A stretch of 26,652 nt of DNA from an uncultured Muribaculaceae bacterium (GTDB taxonomy: Bacteria; Bacteroidota; Bacteroidia; Bacteroidales; Muribaculaceae). The notes beneath the pieces are model-generated. The model saw only the letters and a list, made by a program, of their open reading frames with translations. It was not told where the DNA came from and did not search any database. Shown piece by piece: positions 16,001 to 23,556 of this stretch (positions are counted from its first letter, which is position 1; each line of letters starts with the position of its first letter). The stretch lies in NCBI GenBank assembly GCA_934663645.1, contig CAKUKR010000026.1:1-26652 (forward strand), given 5' to 3'. A program made the position numbers and the translations under genes.

Positions 16001-16410
16001 AAACCGCACAGGCGGCCGTTGCGCACCCAAGCGGTATTCAGCTGCGCATAGCCATGGTCCATGGTAAACAAGGGGTCTTTCCACACCTTGGAAAAGCCTT
16101 TCTGGTCAAAGCGGTACAGACCATGGTCATTGCCGCCCTGCCCTGCTGTGAGATAGCCATAGAGCTCCGTTCCGCCGGCCGTCACACGCATAGGTGCATA
16201 CTCCGGAGACGACACAGTGGTGTTGGCACTGGTAGAGAGTACCGACGCGGGGGTCATGCCGCGCGACACGCGCGTGTCAACACGCTGGAAACGGTTGACC
16301 GGACCGTTCTTGCGGAGCGGAGAGTCCGCGGGCGGTGTCAATGCCCACGCAGCCATGCTGCCAGCGCACAATGTCACTGCCGCCGCTGCATACAAATAGA
16401 TTTTTTTCAT
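13012..16410 (-). CDS. Secreted T9SS-sorted multidomain protein (1132 aa)
   Basis: A signal peptide (cleavage expected after AWA, residue 23) is followed by a repetitive region (about 70-345) with propeller-like segments such as GLYRFDQKG, ALFMKTSGTDK, FVRIDKQTGDQ and LYTIDAKTGTL. Fibronectin-III-like segments (HWAPVTEGVNGGY, MTWEAPDAEKAGGY) alternate with two jelly-roll-like regions (about 555-690 and 895-1065, the second opening EDFENGEF). The last 47 residues (GENLAVYTLGGVKV to GGKTRKVVVR) form a Por-type sorting tail. The protein is thus likely surface-attached or released by T9SS. No catalytic motif was recognised; the propeller and jelly rolls suggest binding of glycan or protein. It is third in the operon, 76 nt after the 784-aa gene, and ends at a strong terminator. 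Confidence 0.85.
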   Translation of the reverse strand: MKKIYLYAAAAVTLCAGSMAAWALTPPADSPLRKNGPVNRFQRVDTRVSRGMTPASVLSTSANTTVSSPEYAPMRVTAGGTELYGYLTAGQGGNDHGLYRFDQKGFSKVWKDPLFTMDHGYAQLNTAWVRNGRLCGFEHWFEYGYFWGQEYFELDLKTGAIVTDETDENCIDVGWFVNACYDSDTDTVYGYGTDDEEEAATALFMKTSGTDKFNYQVIKDYGNNATDFRRQCLSMCYNPIDKNIYGINMMSQFVRIDKQTGDQTVLFTIDKDLAMYVTGLAYSPSEDLYYWNYNYDKRGGEWGSDLYTIDAKTGTLTLVDSYEGGDAFSFLYVDNKSVTADSPRRPELKSVDFEPGATTGSITYAMPSETTAGTALDGELDWKFTVDGVQNSTGKAAPGAEVTVPVANVSSALHTFGMSAAYNGHASAEITVKLYVGKDRPQAPKSVILNEKKLHWAPVTEGVNGGYLNTDNMTYEVYLNNELQGTTKRTSYDITIPDDAPYQKWQASVVAVCDEMRSTPAFSNEIKAGAAWQLPVRIDCTPEMLDMMTIVNANGDDETWYYSDWDYGWYSGQVDEAPEGDDWIFLPPVNFPDASKYYSFYMECMKKANIYPNTYLEVYYGDYPDPEMMKGNVILPKFSPQSRDFKEYGNPMFQVPEAGNYYIGIRCTTAVEEIGCVVKSIRIEDNSITPESPAVATNIVATPGENGTLQATVTFTMPTKTTGGQDIAAGTQLTAAVTAENTVTVTGAPGQEVSATVNTVQGDNTISVVVSNGDATGERAVVNVYTGVAIPGSVKNLTGVVSPDMMSVAMTWEAPDAEKAGGYVDPATVQYNFAIKNPETGRWEETPVGTGVTSGTFNMPQGWTQNIYSLGVTTQNAAGSNDKVMAFNVQLGPAYILHPNMKEDFENGEFDYQPWVDYTSRDSKVGWGMYMLKDIATEWEGLETIALVGYGEKDKTDEGILGLPRFSTEGHTKVTVKVEYFAGDQASNLKVLGALYGMETPETLHECALSDQDNVWETAEIELPASMLGQKWVQIYLDALFGVNHNYCIIESIEVVGDNSGVLMTMDGRGSVAGGNGQIIVNGYEGENLAVYTLGGVKVTEATLNGSSNAFPLDGGIYMVTVGGKTRKVVVR

Positions 16411-16437
16411 TTTAGGTATGATTGTTATTAGGGTATT

Positions 16438-16474
16438 CCCGAGGGGGGAGGCAGTGCTTGCCTCCCCTCCCGGG
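16438..16474 (-). other. GC-rich intergenic hairpin without T-tract
   Basis: CCCGGGAGGGGAGGCA pairs with TGCCTCCCCCCTCGGG around a 5-nt loop in the 76-nt gap between the 784- and 1132-aa genes. On the minus strand it is followed by AATACCC, not a T-run, so it may partly terminate, protect the 3' end of the upstream mRNA, or mark a processing site. Confidence 0.55.
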
Positions 16475-16486
16475 TAATTAGGTTTG

Positions 16487-18841
16487 TTACTTCACAGATA
16501 CTTTTTTTCCGTTGATAATATAGATGCCGGCGGGAAGACGCTTCACGTCTGCGCCTGTAGCGTTGTCAAGCAGCTTGACACCTGACAGCGTGTAGACTGC
16601 TCCAGCCATTTCATCGTCAGCAAATATGCCGTCAACACCGCTGTTGGGGTTCTCCATCTCCACATTGACTTCACGCTCAAGTTCATTCTCGGTGAATGTC
16701 ACATCCACAGTCTCGTCATAGTATTCGCCATAGCTGAAGTTCAGACGGTACTTGCTGTTCATCACAGCGTCGCGGAGGTCGATGCGGTATGTGCCCTCAT
16801 CGTCAGTCTTGGCCTTGATGTTCACGCCGTTGCCGGAGAGAGTCACGTCAACGCCTGAAAGGCCGGTATGGCTGTCCTTGTCAGTCACGTTGCCGAACAC
16901 GGCTGCTGTCGGCACATACTGGCCGAGGCGCATCACGGGTACGCCAAGGTCGGAAATGGTGTATGCAGTTTCCTCGAGGCCGGTGGTGGCCGAGCGAGCT
17001 ATGACATTTGCCTTGTAGTTGCCATCGAGACAGAAATACAGCAGGCTGCTCGGGCCGGAAGACTTGACCACCATCTGCAGTGATTTGCCGCCGTACTGGT
17101 ATGCCCGGTCCAGAGGAAGGGTGACAAGCTGGACGGGGTGTTGGTTGTCGCCTGCGGTGCTTATCTCAATCTCACCGTCGAAATACGGGGTCAGACCCTG
17201 GATGCTTGCGGGGGTGATGGCATTGGGGTCAAACGCTGTTGCATCTGTTTCCAACAGGTAGAGCTGGACTGTATACTTGCGTGTTGCAGGTTCACGGGCA
17301 GGTGCTGAATATCCGTAATCGTCGCCATAGCCGCTGTCGTCGCCATCGTCGCCATAGCCGTAGCCGCTGTCATCGCCGTCGTCGTCACCGTCGTCACCGC
17401 CTGGAGCCGGGGTGCTTTCGGGGAAGTAGCCGTAGAATGAGACGGAACTGAAACGGTCACCCGTGCTGAGTCCGGAGAGCATCTCGGCCGGATAGATGAC
17501 CTGCGACTCGCTGTATGACCACAGAGGATTGAACGGTGCCACATACCCGTATGAGTCAACATCCCACTCGCCTACCAGCGTACCATCGCCGGGAAGTTCC
17601 GGAAGCACCTCCATATTGATGTTGTAAGTCATGTCGCCGCTCATCAGCAGGTTGGCAGAATAGGGCAAGTAGCCGCGAGCCGTTGCGATGACGGGCGCGC
17701 CGTCAGAGGGGAGGTCATCAACATTGGCGATGCTGATGCTGTATGCGCCGTCAGCAGCACTGGTGGCTGTCTGCCCGTGGAATGTCACAGTAGCTTCCGG
17801 AACGGCAGTCGTGCCGCACAGCACCTTGCCGCTGAGTACGCCAGGGACAGGCTGCTTGGTCAGCACGATGTCTTCGACATTGTACGTGCCGCCTGCCTTG
17901 ATGTCTACTGGAAGCGTTGCCGGGTCATAGCCGTTCGCCGATGCTGTTATTGAATAGTTCGCAGCCTGGTCTACATCTGCTACGGTAAACTCATACAGAC
18001 CTGACGAAGGCGTTGTCACCGTCTGGCCGGCAAACACCACCGTTGCGCCGTTGATGCCAGCTCCGGTGCGCGATGACACGACACGCCCCTTGACCGTTGC
18101 CGACACATGGGTTCGCTCACCGACATATCCGAGTTTCATCACCGGCAGGGTCTCGTCGGCACTGGTGTTGTACGACCAAGTCTTGGTATTGATGCCATAT
18201 CCGCCGTTATAGTCGTCAGGTGAGTATGACGAGTCGCGGTATGCGCCGATGCACTTGGAGTCAGAGCCGTTGTTGCACTGGAAGAATGTGATGTAGGGCG
18301 CTACTGCTGAGTTGCGGTCAATCCCGTTGTTCAGTTCAATGTAGACCACCAGATTCTCGCCTGTGTATGTGAAGCCGCTGTCCGAAGTGAAGGTGAGTAT
18401 CTCGTTGGCCTCGTCCCTGCTGCCTTTGGCAGGAAGCGACGGGTAAGTCACTTCGCAGAACTTCTGGAACTTGGTCTTGTCAACCACCGTAGTGGCCTTG
18501 TTGCCCTCATTATCGCCGGCGATGATGAACGGTTCGACTGTCGTTTCTGTGGTGTTACCCACCCATACTGTGAACTTCACGTTTGACTTGTCAGAACTCT
18601 GGTAGCCGAAATAGGCAATCTCCTTGAGCACCGAATTGGCGGAAAGACCCATCAGGTCCTTCTTGTAGAGTGTCACACTCTCGCCGTACTTAGACATTGT
18701 GTAGACCGGATAATAACTCTGGTAGAATTTGAAATCCCCGGTCTTCAGGGTTCCCACCTGCTTGTACTGCAGCTCTTGCGCAGACGCGCCGGAGGCTGTC
18801 AGGCATAGAGCCGCCAGTAGTGTAGTAAACAGTTTTTTCAT
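16487..18841 (-). CDS. Secreted T9SS-sorted protein with carboxypeptidase-regulatory-like repeats (784 aa)
   Basis: Signal peptide to about residue 21 (ASGASA). Layout: an unnamed module (about 24-240), two carboxypeptidase-regulatory-like (transthyretin-fold) repeats (about 246-328 and 334-410), the same unnamed module again (about 425-642), a third regulatory-like repeat (about 644-729), and a sorting tail (AVYTLSGVKL to LPAGIYIINGKKVSVK). Both modules contain a YP..[ML] start, an [IV].[YF].GY segment and end PVM[KR]LG. The second is interrupted by an Asp/Gly/Tyr-rich insert at 481-512. ATG 18841 was chosen because MKKLFTTLLAALC begins a clean signal peptide, while the 35 codons upstream do not. 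It is second in the operon, 210 nt after the 1116-aa gene. Function unknown; probably a surface adhesin or binding protein. Confidence 0.85.
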   Translation of the reverse strand: MKKLFTTLLAALCLTASGASAQELQYKQVGTLKTGDFKFYQSYYPVYTMSKYGESVTLYKKDLMGLSANSVLKEIAYFGYQSSDKSNVKFTVWVGNTTETTVEPFIIAGDNEGNKATTVVDKTKFQKFCEVTYPSLPAKGSRDEANEILTFTSDSGFTYTGENLVVYIELNNGIDRNSAVAPYITFFQCNNGSDSKCIGAYRDSSYSPDDYNGGYGINTKTWSYNTSADETLPVMKLGYVGERTHVSATVKGRVVSSRTGAGINGATVVFAGQTVTTPSSGLYEFTVADVDQAANYSITASANGYDPATLPVDIKAGGTYNVEDIVLTKQPVPGVLSGKVLCGTTAVPEATVTFHGQTATSAADGAYSISIANVDDLPSDGAPVIATARGYLPYSANLLMSGDMTYNINMEVLPELPGDGTLVGEWDVDSYGYVAPFNPLWSYSESQVIYPAEMLSGLSTGDRFSSVSFYGYFPESTPAPGGDDGDDDGDDSGYGYGDDGDDSGYGDDYGYSAPAREPATRKYTVQLYLLETDATAFDPNAITPASIQGLTPYFDGEIEISTAGDNQHPVQLVTLPLDRAYQYGGKSLQMVVKSSGPSSLLYFCLDGNYKANVIARSATTGLEETAYTISDLGVPVMRLGQYVPTAAVFGNVTDKDSHTGLSGVDVTLSGNGVNIKAKTDDEGTYRIDLRDAVMNSKYRLNFSYGEYYDETVDVTFTENELEREVNVEMENPNSGVDGIFADDEMAGAVYTLSGVKLLDNATGADVKRLPAGIYIINGKKVSVK
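17306..17401 (-). repeat. Low-complexity Asp/Gly/Tyr repeat inside the 784-aa protein
   Basis: Residues 481-512 consist of repeated GDD and SGYG(D) units (GGDDGDDDGDDSGYGYGDDG and a near copy after it). The DNA is a set of imperfect trinucleotide and hexanucleotide repeats of the GTCATC/GTCGCC kind, so it is a likely site of slippage. It is inserted between the two halves of a conserved module. Confidence 0.85.
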
Positions 18842-18933
18842 ACGTATTCCTTTTGGTTTCACTTGTTTCTTGTTCTTGTATATTAGTCTCACTATCGGGA
18901 GCATGCCGTTTCTGCCCGGAGCGGCAAATGCCA

Positions 18934-18994
18934 GACACGGCGGCACGGCACATTTATACTCACGTCCTTTACTTGTGTGCTGTGCCGCCGTGTC
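18934..18994 (-). other. Long intergenic hairpin without T-tract
   Basis: A perfect 13-bp stem GACACGGCGGCAC/GTGCCGCCGTGTC continues after one mismatch with GCACA/TGTGC, closing a 23-nt loop. It lies in the 210-nt gap between the 1116- and 784-aa genes. The base after the stem on the minus strand is TGGCATTTGCC, so it lacks the T-run of an intrinsic terminator. No TAnnTTTG promoter was found between it and the 784-aa gene, which suggests read-through, with the hairpin stabilising or attenuating the message. Confidence 0.6.
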
Positions 18995-19051
18995 ATTCAG
19001 CCTAAGTCCGAAACAGAAACTATTGTGGGCATAATCGTTGTAGATGTTACT

Positions 19052-22000
19052 TTATTTCACTGCTATTTTTGTGCGGCCAGCAATGTAGACACCGGGAGGG
19101 AGCAGCAAGCTGCGCACATCGCCGTCGCGCAGTGTCAGGCTTGCGACCTTCACGCCGAGGGTATTGAATACATCTACCGTGCAATCGGCAAAGGCCGCCA
19201 CCTCGAGGCCGCCAGCCTTGCTGCGAACCGTGTAAGGCATGCCGCCGACCACGAGAGTTTCCGTGATGCCGTCATACTTCTTGTAGGTTATGCGCATCAC
19301 TGGCAGGCCGTATTCGTTCATCTGCCATTCGCCCTCCGCGCCACGGCTCCAATAGCGGTAGATGCTCGTCAACTTGCGCGTTGCGTCTACGAGGAAGAAG
19401 AAGTCACTGTTGCGAGTAGCACGTGACTGCAACGCCACTCGCAACGCGCCGCCGGCATACTCAAACCCCTCCTCGTTCTCGAAATGGAGCAGCTCCGCCG
19501 GAACTGTCGGAGTGCCTCCCTGGTTCAGCACCGCCTCGCCGCTCCAGAACTCGAAGTCCGCCTCGCCCATCACAGGGACTGCCTCGGCATAGCCGGTCAC
19601 GTTGCCAGGCTCATTTCTCAAGCGTATCGACACGTTGCACTTCACCTCCTTTTCGGTCTCGCAATAGCCGTCGTATGAGATGCCGAGTATCGTGGACTTG
19701 GCGGGGATGTTCAGCAGTTCTGCCGGGTATACGGTCTCGGTGTCGGAATTGTTGTACTGCAGGTCGAGCGCGCCGACTTCAGCCGCACCGGTAGGCGTGC
19801 CTATCTCGAGGCTGTTGTCATTGGCCTTGCGCAATACGACCTCGACATCTGTTATCGGGTTAAGCCCCTCGAAACGCACGCCGGCAAGCGAAGTAGTGCG
19901 GTAGCCGGCTGCACTGACAACCGCAGTATAGTCTATGTCAGAACGGCTTATGTTCTCAACGCGGAACAGCCCCCAGCGGTTGCTGGTTGTCGCACACGCC
20001 TCGCCATCACCAGCAGGCATTAGCGTGACGGTCGCGCCGGCTACGCCGTTCCCCTCCTCGTCAAGCACCTTGCCGCTGTAGTAAGTGGCTGGGACAAGAC
20101 CCTCTATCATCACCGGGGCTGTCGGCTCGGAAGACACCTTCTCGTTATCCATGTTGTCAAGCCACAGCGCACGCACGGTGCAGTAGTACTTGTCAGCCGT
20201 GTTCACCTGCGGGACTGTCATCGTAATATGTGTGCTGCCGGTGATGCGGTGCGACACGCGGGTGTCGGAAACGCCGGCAGGTATGGTCTGTGTCACCAGT
20301 ATGTCATCAAAATAGGACACGCCGTAGCCGTAGGGGTAGAACACGAGGAACGAGTCCGCACGGCCGTTGGCGAACTGCTTGGTAAACGGGTGGAAACCCT
20401 TCGACATTTCGTTCAGTTCGAGTGCGTCGTCATACACCACTGCGCCGGTTTCCTCATCCTCGTGCGCGAGGTATACGGTCGCGCCCTGCTCGTAATAGTC
20501 CGAGCCGACTTTCAGCGACAGGGTCATGCTGCCGCCGTTGCCGCTCAAGTCATACACCGGGGACTTCATATAGCAGCCCACGCCCAGCATATTCCAGTAG
20601 CCGAGTATGCCGACTGCGCCGTCAACATAGAAGCCCTGGAACACCTCCCAGCCGGGGACATTGGTAAACTCGTCGAGGCGGTCATATCCGTCCTCGCTCA
20701 TCAAGCGCGGGTGGTCAAGGTCGTCAGTACCCACGCGGATAGCGTCAAAATTCTCATCGATGACCGCCACAGTCTCGTTGCCGTCGGCCTCATGGCGGCG
20801 ATATACCTGAACTTCATACCCATTCGCGCCTGCAACTGGCTGCCACGACACGGTGAACTGCGAGCCGTTGACCGACATCTCGCCAGTTTGCGGTGTGTCG
20901 AGATGTTCCGGTATCTCATCGCTGTCAGCTCCTACTATTATGGAGTTGGACTCGCCGCTTACCATGCTCGAGCCGCCTACAATGCGGTAAGCTTTGACCG
21001 AATAGCTGCGGCTGTCCTCCTCGCCGGCATCAGGAGTCTCTACTCTCGCACTGTTCTCTGTTGCGGTGACAGTTGCGCCGGGGATGGAATAACGCTCCCC
21101 TTTCTCCGGGGTCTGCCACATATCGAGACTGTCAAGGTAGATTGTACCCTGCGTCGTTTCAGGCAGCAATATCACTATCAGCGAGCTTGATGTGCCGCCG
21201 CCGAGCGTGAACTCCTCGTCCTTCCACACGTTGTACTCCTCGTTGGTGTACAGCATCTTGGTGGCTCGCAGGCTCACATTGCCGTTGGGAAGCAGCTGGT
21301 ACATTGAGACTTGGAACATATCAACGTCCTGCGCCAGATAACGGAGCCGCACGCTCACCTTGCCCCCCTCGTTGCTGAGGTTCAGCGTCGGCGACTGCAA
21401 CAGCGAGTTGCCGTACTCCTTCAGGTATCTGTTGGTCAGGCCCAGCGAGCCGCCGGCCATGAGCGGCAGACGAGCCAGCCAACCGGGCTGGTCTACGTAT
21501 TCATCAAGCGAATACACCATGTATGTCGGAGGTATCGGATTGTCTACAGTTCCCTCCGTAATCTTGTCAAAGCCGGTATTTATCAGCCAGAAAGGCTCGA
21601 GACCGTCGGCTATGTGTATGGTGCGCGGATAGAGCAGATAACCCTCGGCGCTGGGGACTGCCGACCAGTTGGCGGTATATGCCGTCTGGGTGATTTCTGT
21701 GGCAGGTAGCACCTTGGGTGTTGCCAGCGGAGTTGCCTCGTCCACCTCGATGTCGTCGATGTAGAACGGCGCGTCTGACTGAAACTCGAAATACGATGCA
21801 GCCACACAGTCGGTGAACCACACCTCATATTCTGCCCACTCGCCGGTGATTGTCACGCTCTGCGAACTCACCGCCGTGCTCGTGCCCTTGTTCGCGTTTA
21901 TGACATAGAAAGCCTCCTCGCCGCCTGATGTCCTTGCCCGGAAGCCGACACGCACGGGAGTGCCGCCAGTCGCGCCTACAACCGGAGTGTCAATCAACGA

Positions 22001-22402
22001 TACGGAAACCGCCTGGCCGCCTTGCGTCGTTGTCTCCCACAGGTCAATGTACATACAGCCACCGGCCTGATGCCCGGTAGCTACCAGCCACCCGGGAGCC
22101 TGCGTAAGGGCTGACGACAATTCTCCCACGATGCCTTCGCTGTCAGGCGTTGCCTCGCTGCCCTTGGTGCATTTGGCGAAATTCTCGCTTAGCAACAGGA
22201 CGTTACCCTCCTTGACACCAGCCCGCACACGCGATGCTTCACTGACAGGCTTGCCACAGTCAGCCGCAGTCAGCGCCCGCCGGCTCTCGATGCGGTCAGC
22301 CACCTTGGGCAACGACACAGCTGCGTATGCAATGCCCATTGCCGCGCCGCCGACCAGCGTCATAACACATACTTTGATTGTAGACTTTCTCATTTTCATC
22401 AT
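19052..22402 (-). CDS. Secreted T9SS-sorted protein with three jelly-roll regions (1116 aa)
   Basis: An N-terminal signal or anchor (VCVMTLVGGAAMGIAYA, about 11-27) precedes three jelly-roll-like regions resembling choice-of-anchor J/cleaved-adhesin domains: about 68-222 (SENFAKCT, PGWLV), 270-432 (NTGFDK, PGWLA, SLLQSPTLNL) and 545-705 (DENFDA, PGWEV, YMKSPVYDL). FN3-like segments lie between (TAYTANWSAVPSAEGY, QFTVSWQPVAGANGY). A carboxypeptidase-regulatory-like repeat (about 772-858), the unnamed module (about 882-1040, ending GLPVMRI) and a sorting tail (VDVFNTLGVKV to LPPGVYIAGRTKIAVK) complete it. Three ATGs (22402, 22399, 22393) are possible starts. It is first in the three-gene operon with a long leader. 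Probably an adhesin-like surface protein; no enzyme motif recognised. Confidence 0.83.
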   Translation of the reverse strand: MMKMRKSTIKVCVMTLVGGAAMGIAYAAVSLPKVADRIESRRALTAADCGKPVSEASRVRAGVKEGNVLLLSENFAKCTKGSEATPDSEGIVGELSSALTQAPGWLVATGHQAGGCMYIDLWETTTQGGQAVSVSLIDTPVVGATGGTPVRVGFRARTSGGEEAFYVINANKGTSTAVSSQSVTITGEWAEYEVWFTDCVAASYFEFQSDAPFYIDDIEVDEATPLATPKVLPATEITQTAYTANWSAVPSAEGYLLYPRTIHIADGLEPFWLINTGFDKITEGTVDNPIPPTYMVYSLDEYVDQPGWLARLPLMAGGSLGLTNRYLKEYGNSLLQSPTLNLSNEGGKVSVRLRYLAQDVDMFQVSMYQLLPNGNVSLRATKMLYTNEEYNVWKDEEFTLGGGTSSSLIVILLPETTQGTIYLDSLDMWQTPEKGERYSIPGATVTATENSARVETPDAGEEDSRSYSVKAYRIVGGSSMVSGESNSIIVGADSDEIPEHLDTPQTGEMSVNGSQFTVSWQPVAGANGYEVQVYRRHEADGNETVAVIDENFDAIRVGTDDLDHPRLMSEDGYDRLDEFTNVPGWEVFQGFYVDGAVGILGYWNMLGVGCYMKSPVYDLSGNGGSMTLSLKVGSDYYEQGATVYLAHEDEETGAVVYDDALELNEMSKGFHPFTKQFANGRADSFLVFYPYGYGVSYFDDILVTQTIPAGVSDTRVSHRITGSTHITMTVPQVNTADKYYCTVRALWLDNMDNEKVSSEPTAPVMIEGLVPATYYSGKVLDEEGNGVAGATVTLMPAGDGEACATTSNRWGLFRVENISRSDIDYTAVVSAAGYRTTSLAGVRFEGLNPITDVEVVLRKANDNSLEIGTPTGAAEVGALDLQYNNSDTETVYPAELLNIPAKSTILGISYDGYCETEKEVKCNVSIRLRNEPGNVTGYAEAVPVMGEADFEFWSGEAVLNQGGTPTVPAELLHFENEEGFEYAGGALRVALQSRATRNSDFFFLVDATRKLTSIYRYWSRGAEGEWQMNEYGLPVMRITYKKYDGITETLVVGGMPYTVRSKAGGLEVAAFADCTVDVFNTLGVKVASLTLRDGDVRSLLLPPGVYIAGRTKIAVK

Positions 22403-22593
22403 CGATGTTATACGGTTTCAATCCATGCCGTGAATGCGCCGCACCAGGTCAGATTTGCTTGCAAAATTCTTCCAATACCGAATTTCACCTCCTGTATGTT
22501 TCAAATCCGCGTGTCGCAATGCCTCAAAACTGTCATTTCGTCAGGCTGTCATCAAAACAGCCACACAGGACGCACGCTCCAACAGCACACAAT
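22403..22593 (-). promoter_or_regulatory. Long 5' leader of the 1116-aa gene
   Basis: From the predicted transcription start near 22593 to the ATG is about 190 nt, far longer than the other leaders around it. It contains a hairpin GGCTGT/ACAGCC (22562-22557 with 22549-22544, 7-nt loop). A purine run AGGAGG at about 22492-22487 directly abuts a GTG that opens a 26-codon frame ending at 22408, just before the ATG; the spacing is too short for a normal ribosome site, so a leader peptide is only a possibility. I recognise no known riboswitch. Confidence 0.4.
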
Positions 22594-22599
22594 TTTACG

Positions 22600-22629
22600 C
22601 AAAGTTAATTAATCCCCTGAATACTACAA
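22600..22629 (-). promoter_or_regulatory. Promoter of the 1116/784/1132-aa operon
   Basis: The -7 element TAACTTTG (22607-22600) and -33 TTG (22629-22627) are 19 nt apart. It is the only match to the Bacteroidota pattern found upstream of any of the three large genes. The stretch from here to the terminator at 22783 (about 150 nt) shows no gene; it has a short palindromic TTTTGCATTGCAAAA near 22755. Confidence 0.7.
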
Positions 22630-22782
22630 GCGTTTCTGGCAGAAAAAATCACATAATAATTCAACGTCATGCCGTCTTGCCCGATTTCGGCTCAAAATCG
22701 TTCACATTCACCGCCACAATCCAAAGTCCAGTTCTGCTAAACTTTTGCAATGCAAAACACCCGATAAGCTTAACAGTCTGCA

Positions 22783-22821
22783 CAAAACAACAGACGGACG
22801 ACCAGCAGCCCTGGCCATCCG
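22783..22821 (-). terminator. Intrinsic terminator of the 178-aa gene
   Basis: CGGATGGCCAG pairs with CTGGTCGTCCG (11 bp with two wobbles, 5-nt loop; 22821-22795) and is followed on the minus strand by TCTGTTGTTTTG. It lies about 35 nt after the stop codon. Confidence 0.72.
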
Positions 22822-22854
22822 CCCTGCTACCACAATAATCAAAACATCGTGCCT

Positions 22855-23391
22855 TTACTTTGCCACGACTATCTTTTTGCCGCCAATGATGTAAATGCCA
22901 GCAGGAAGGTCGCTCGTGCCGGTTACTCGAATGCCGTCGATGCGGTAAACCTCGCGGCTGACATTATTCTCGCTTTCAGCCGAGCCGACACCGACGTTGC
23001 CGTCGCCAGGCACGACCCTCACCGTCCACTCTAGTTCCGGGTTGTCCCAGTCGAAATACTCATCATAGGTGAAAGAGCCCTCCCCTATCCAGATAGTGTA
23101 CTCGCCAGGCTCGGTAACGGGATTATCAAGCGTATAGACCAGGGTAGACGCATCCGCGCCTTCGGAATGGTAAGTCACAGACACCTGGACACCATCCACC
23201 CGGACATCAGGGTAAAAGGAAGGGGTTATCTCATTGCCGAAAGTCCCGGCAGTGAATGTTATAGAGATGTCCCTGATTTCCTTAGCCGGGAAATCAGGCG
23301 AAGGCTTGACCGTGAAAAACGAGGGGACAGACGCGCTGGCTGTGAGAGCGAGCATTGCCGCCAGTCCGAGCGTTGCAGGTTTCTTGAGCAT
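22855..23391 (-). CDS. Small secreted T9SS-sorted protein, paralog of the 413-aa neighbour (178 aa)
   Basis: A signal peptide (LGLAAMLALTASA, cleavage about residue 20) precedes a single Ig-like beta domain (about 21-128) with EIRDISITFT, TLVYTLDNPVTEPGEYTI, GEGSFTYDE and NPELEWTVRV. A sorting tail follows directly (REVYRIDGIRV, LPAGIYIIGGKKIVVAK). The same elements occur at both ends of the 413-aa protein, which has two further Ig-like domains between them, so this gene is a one-domain version that lost, or never gained, the middle. It has its own promoter, a leader sharing a block with the paralog's, and its own terminator. Function unknown. Confidence 0.85.
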   Translation of the reverse strand: MLKKPATLGLAAMLALTASASVPSFFTVKPSPDFPAKEIRDISITFTAGTFGNEITPSFYPDVRVDGVQVSVTYHSEGADASTLVYTLDNPVTEPGEYTIWIGEGSFTYDEYFDWDNPELEWTVRVVPGDGNVGVGSAESENNVSREVYRIDGIRVTGTSDLPAGIYIIGGKKIVVAK

Positions 23392-23430
23392 ACTGTTCAG
23401 TTATTTGGGTTATTGTTCAGTTGGCATCTG

Positions 23431-23461
23431 CAAATTTAGCAAATACCAGCCTGACTCACAA
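23431..23461 (-). promoter_or_regulatory. Promoter of the 178-aa gene
   Basis: The -7 TAAATTTG (23438-23431) and -33 TTG (23461-23459) are 20 nt apart, the same boxes and spacing as at the 413-aa paralog. The leader contains TGCCAACTGAACAATAACC, also nearly identical to the paralog's leader. Confidence 0.75.
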
Positions 23462-23484
23462 GCACGACCGTTTTTCTTTACATC

Positions 23485-23520
23485 AAAAATAGCGGACAAC
23501 CAGTCGCCCGGCTGTCCGCT
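23485..23520 (-). terminator. Intrinsic terminator of the 413-aa gene
   Basis: AGCGGACAGCC pairs with GGTTGTCCGCT (11 bp, one wobble; 23520-23491) around an 8-nt loop and is followed by ATTTTTG on the minus strand. It lies about 35 nt past the stop codon and ends just upstream of the promoter of the 178-aa gene. Confidence 0.88.
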
Positions 23521-23556
23521 GTTTGGGTATAAAATGATAGTCTGCTGACTATTTCA

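Noticed and set aside
20228..21190. 320-codon plus-strand open frame within the 1116-aa gene
   Set aside because: Antisense to a well-supported secreted protein with clear domains; no promoter or recognisable motif of its own.
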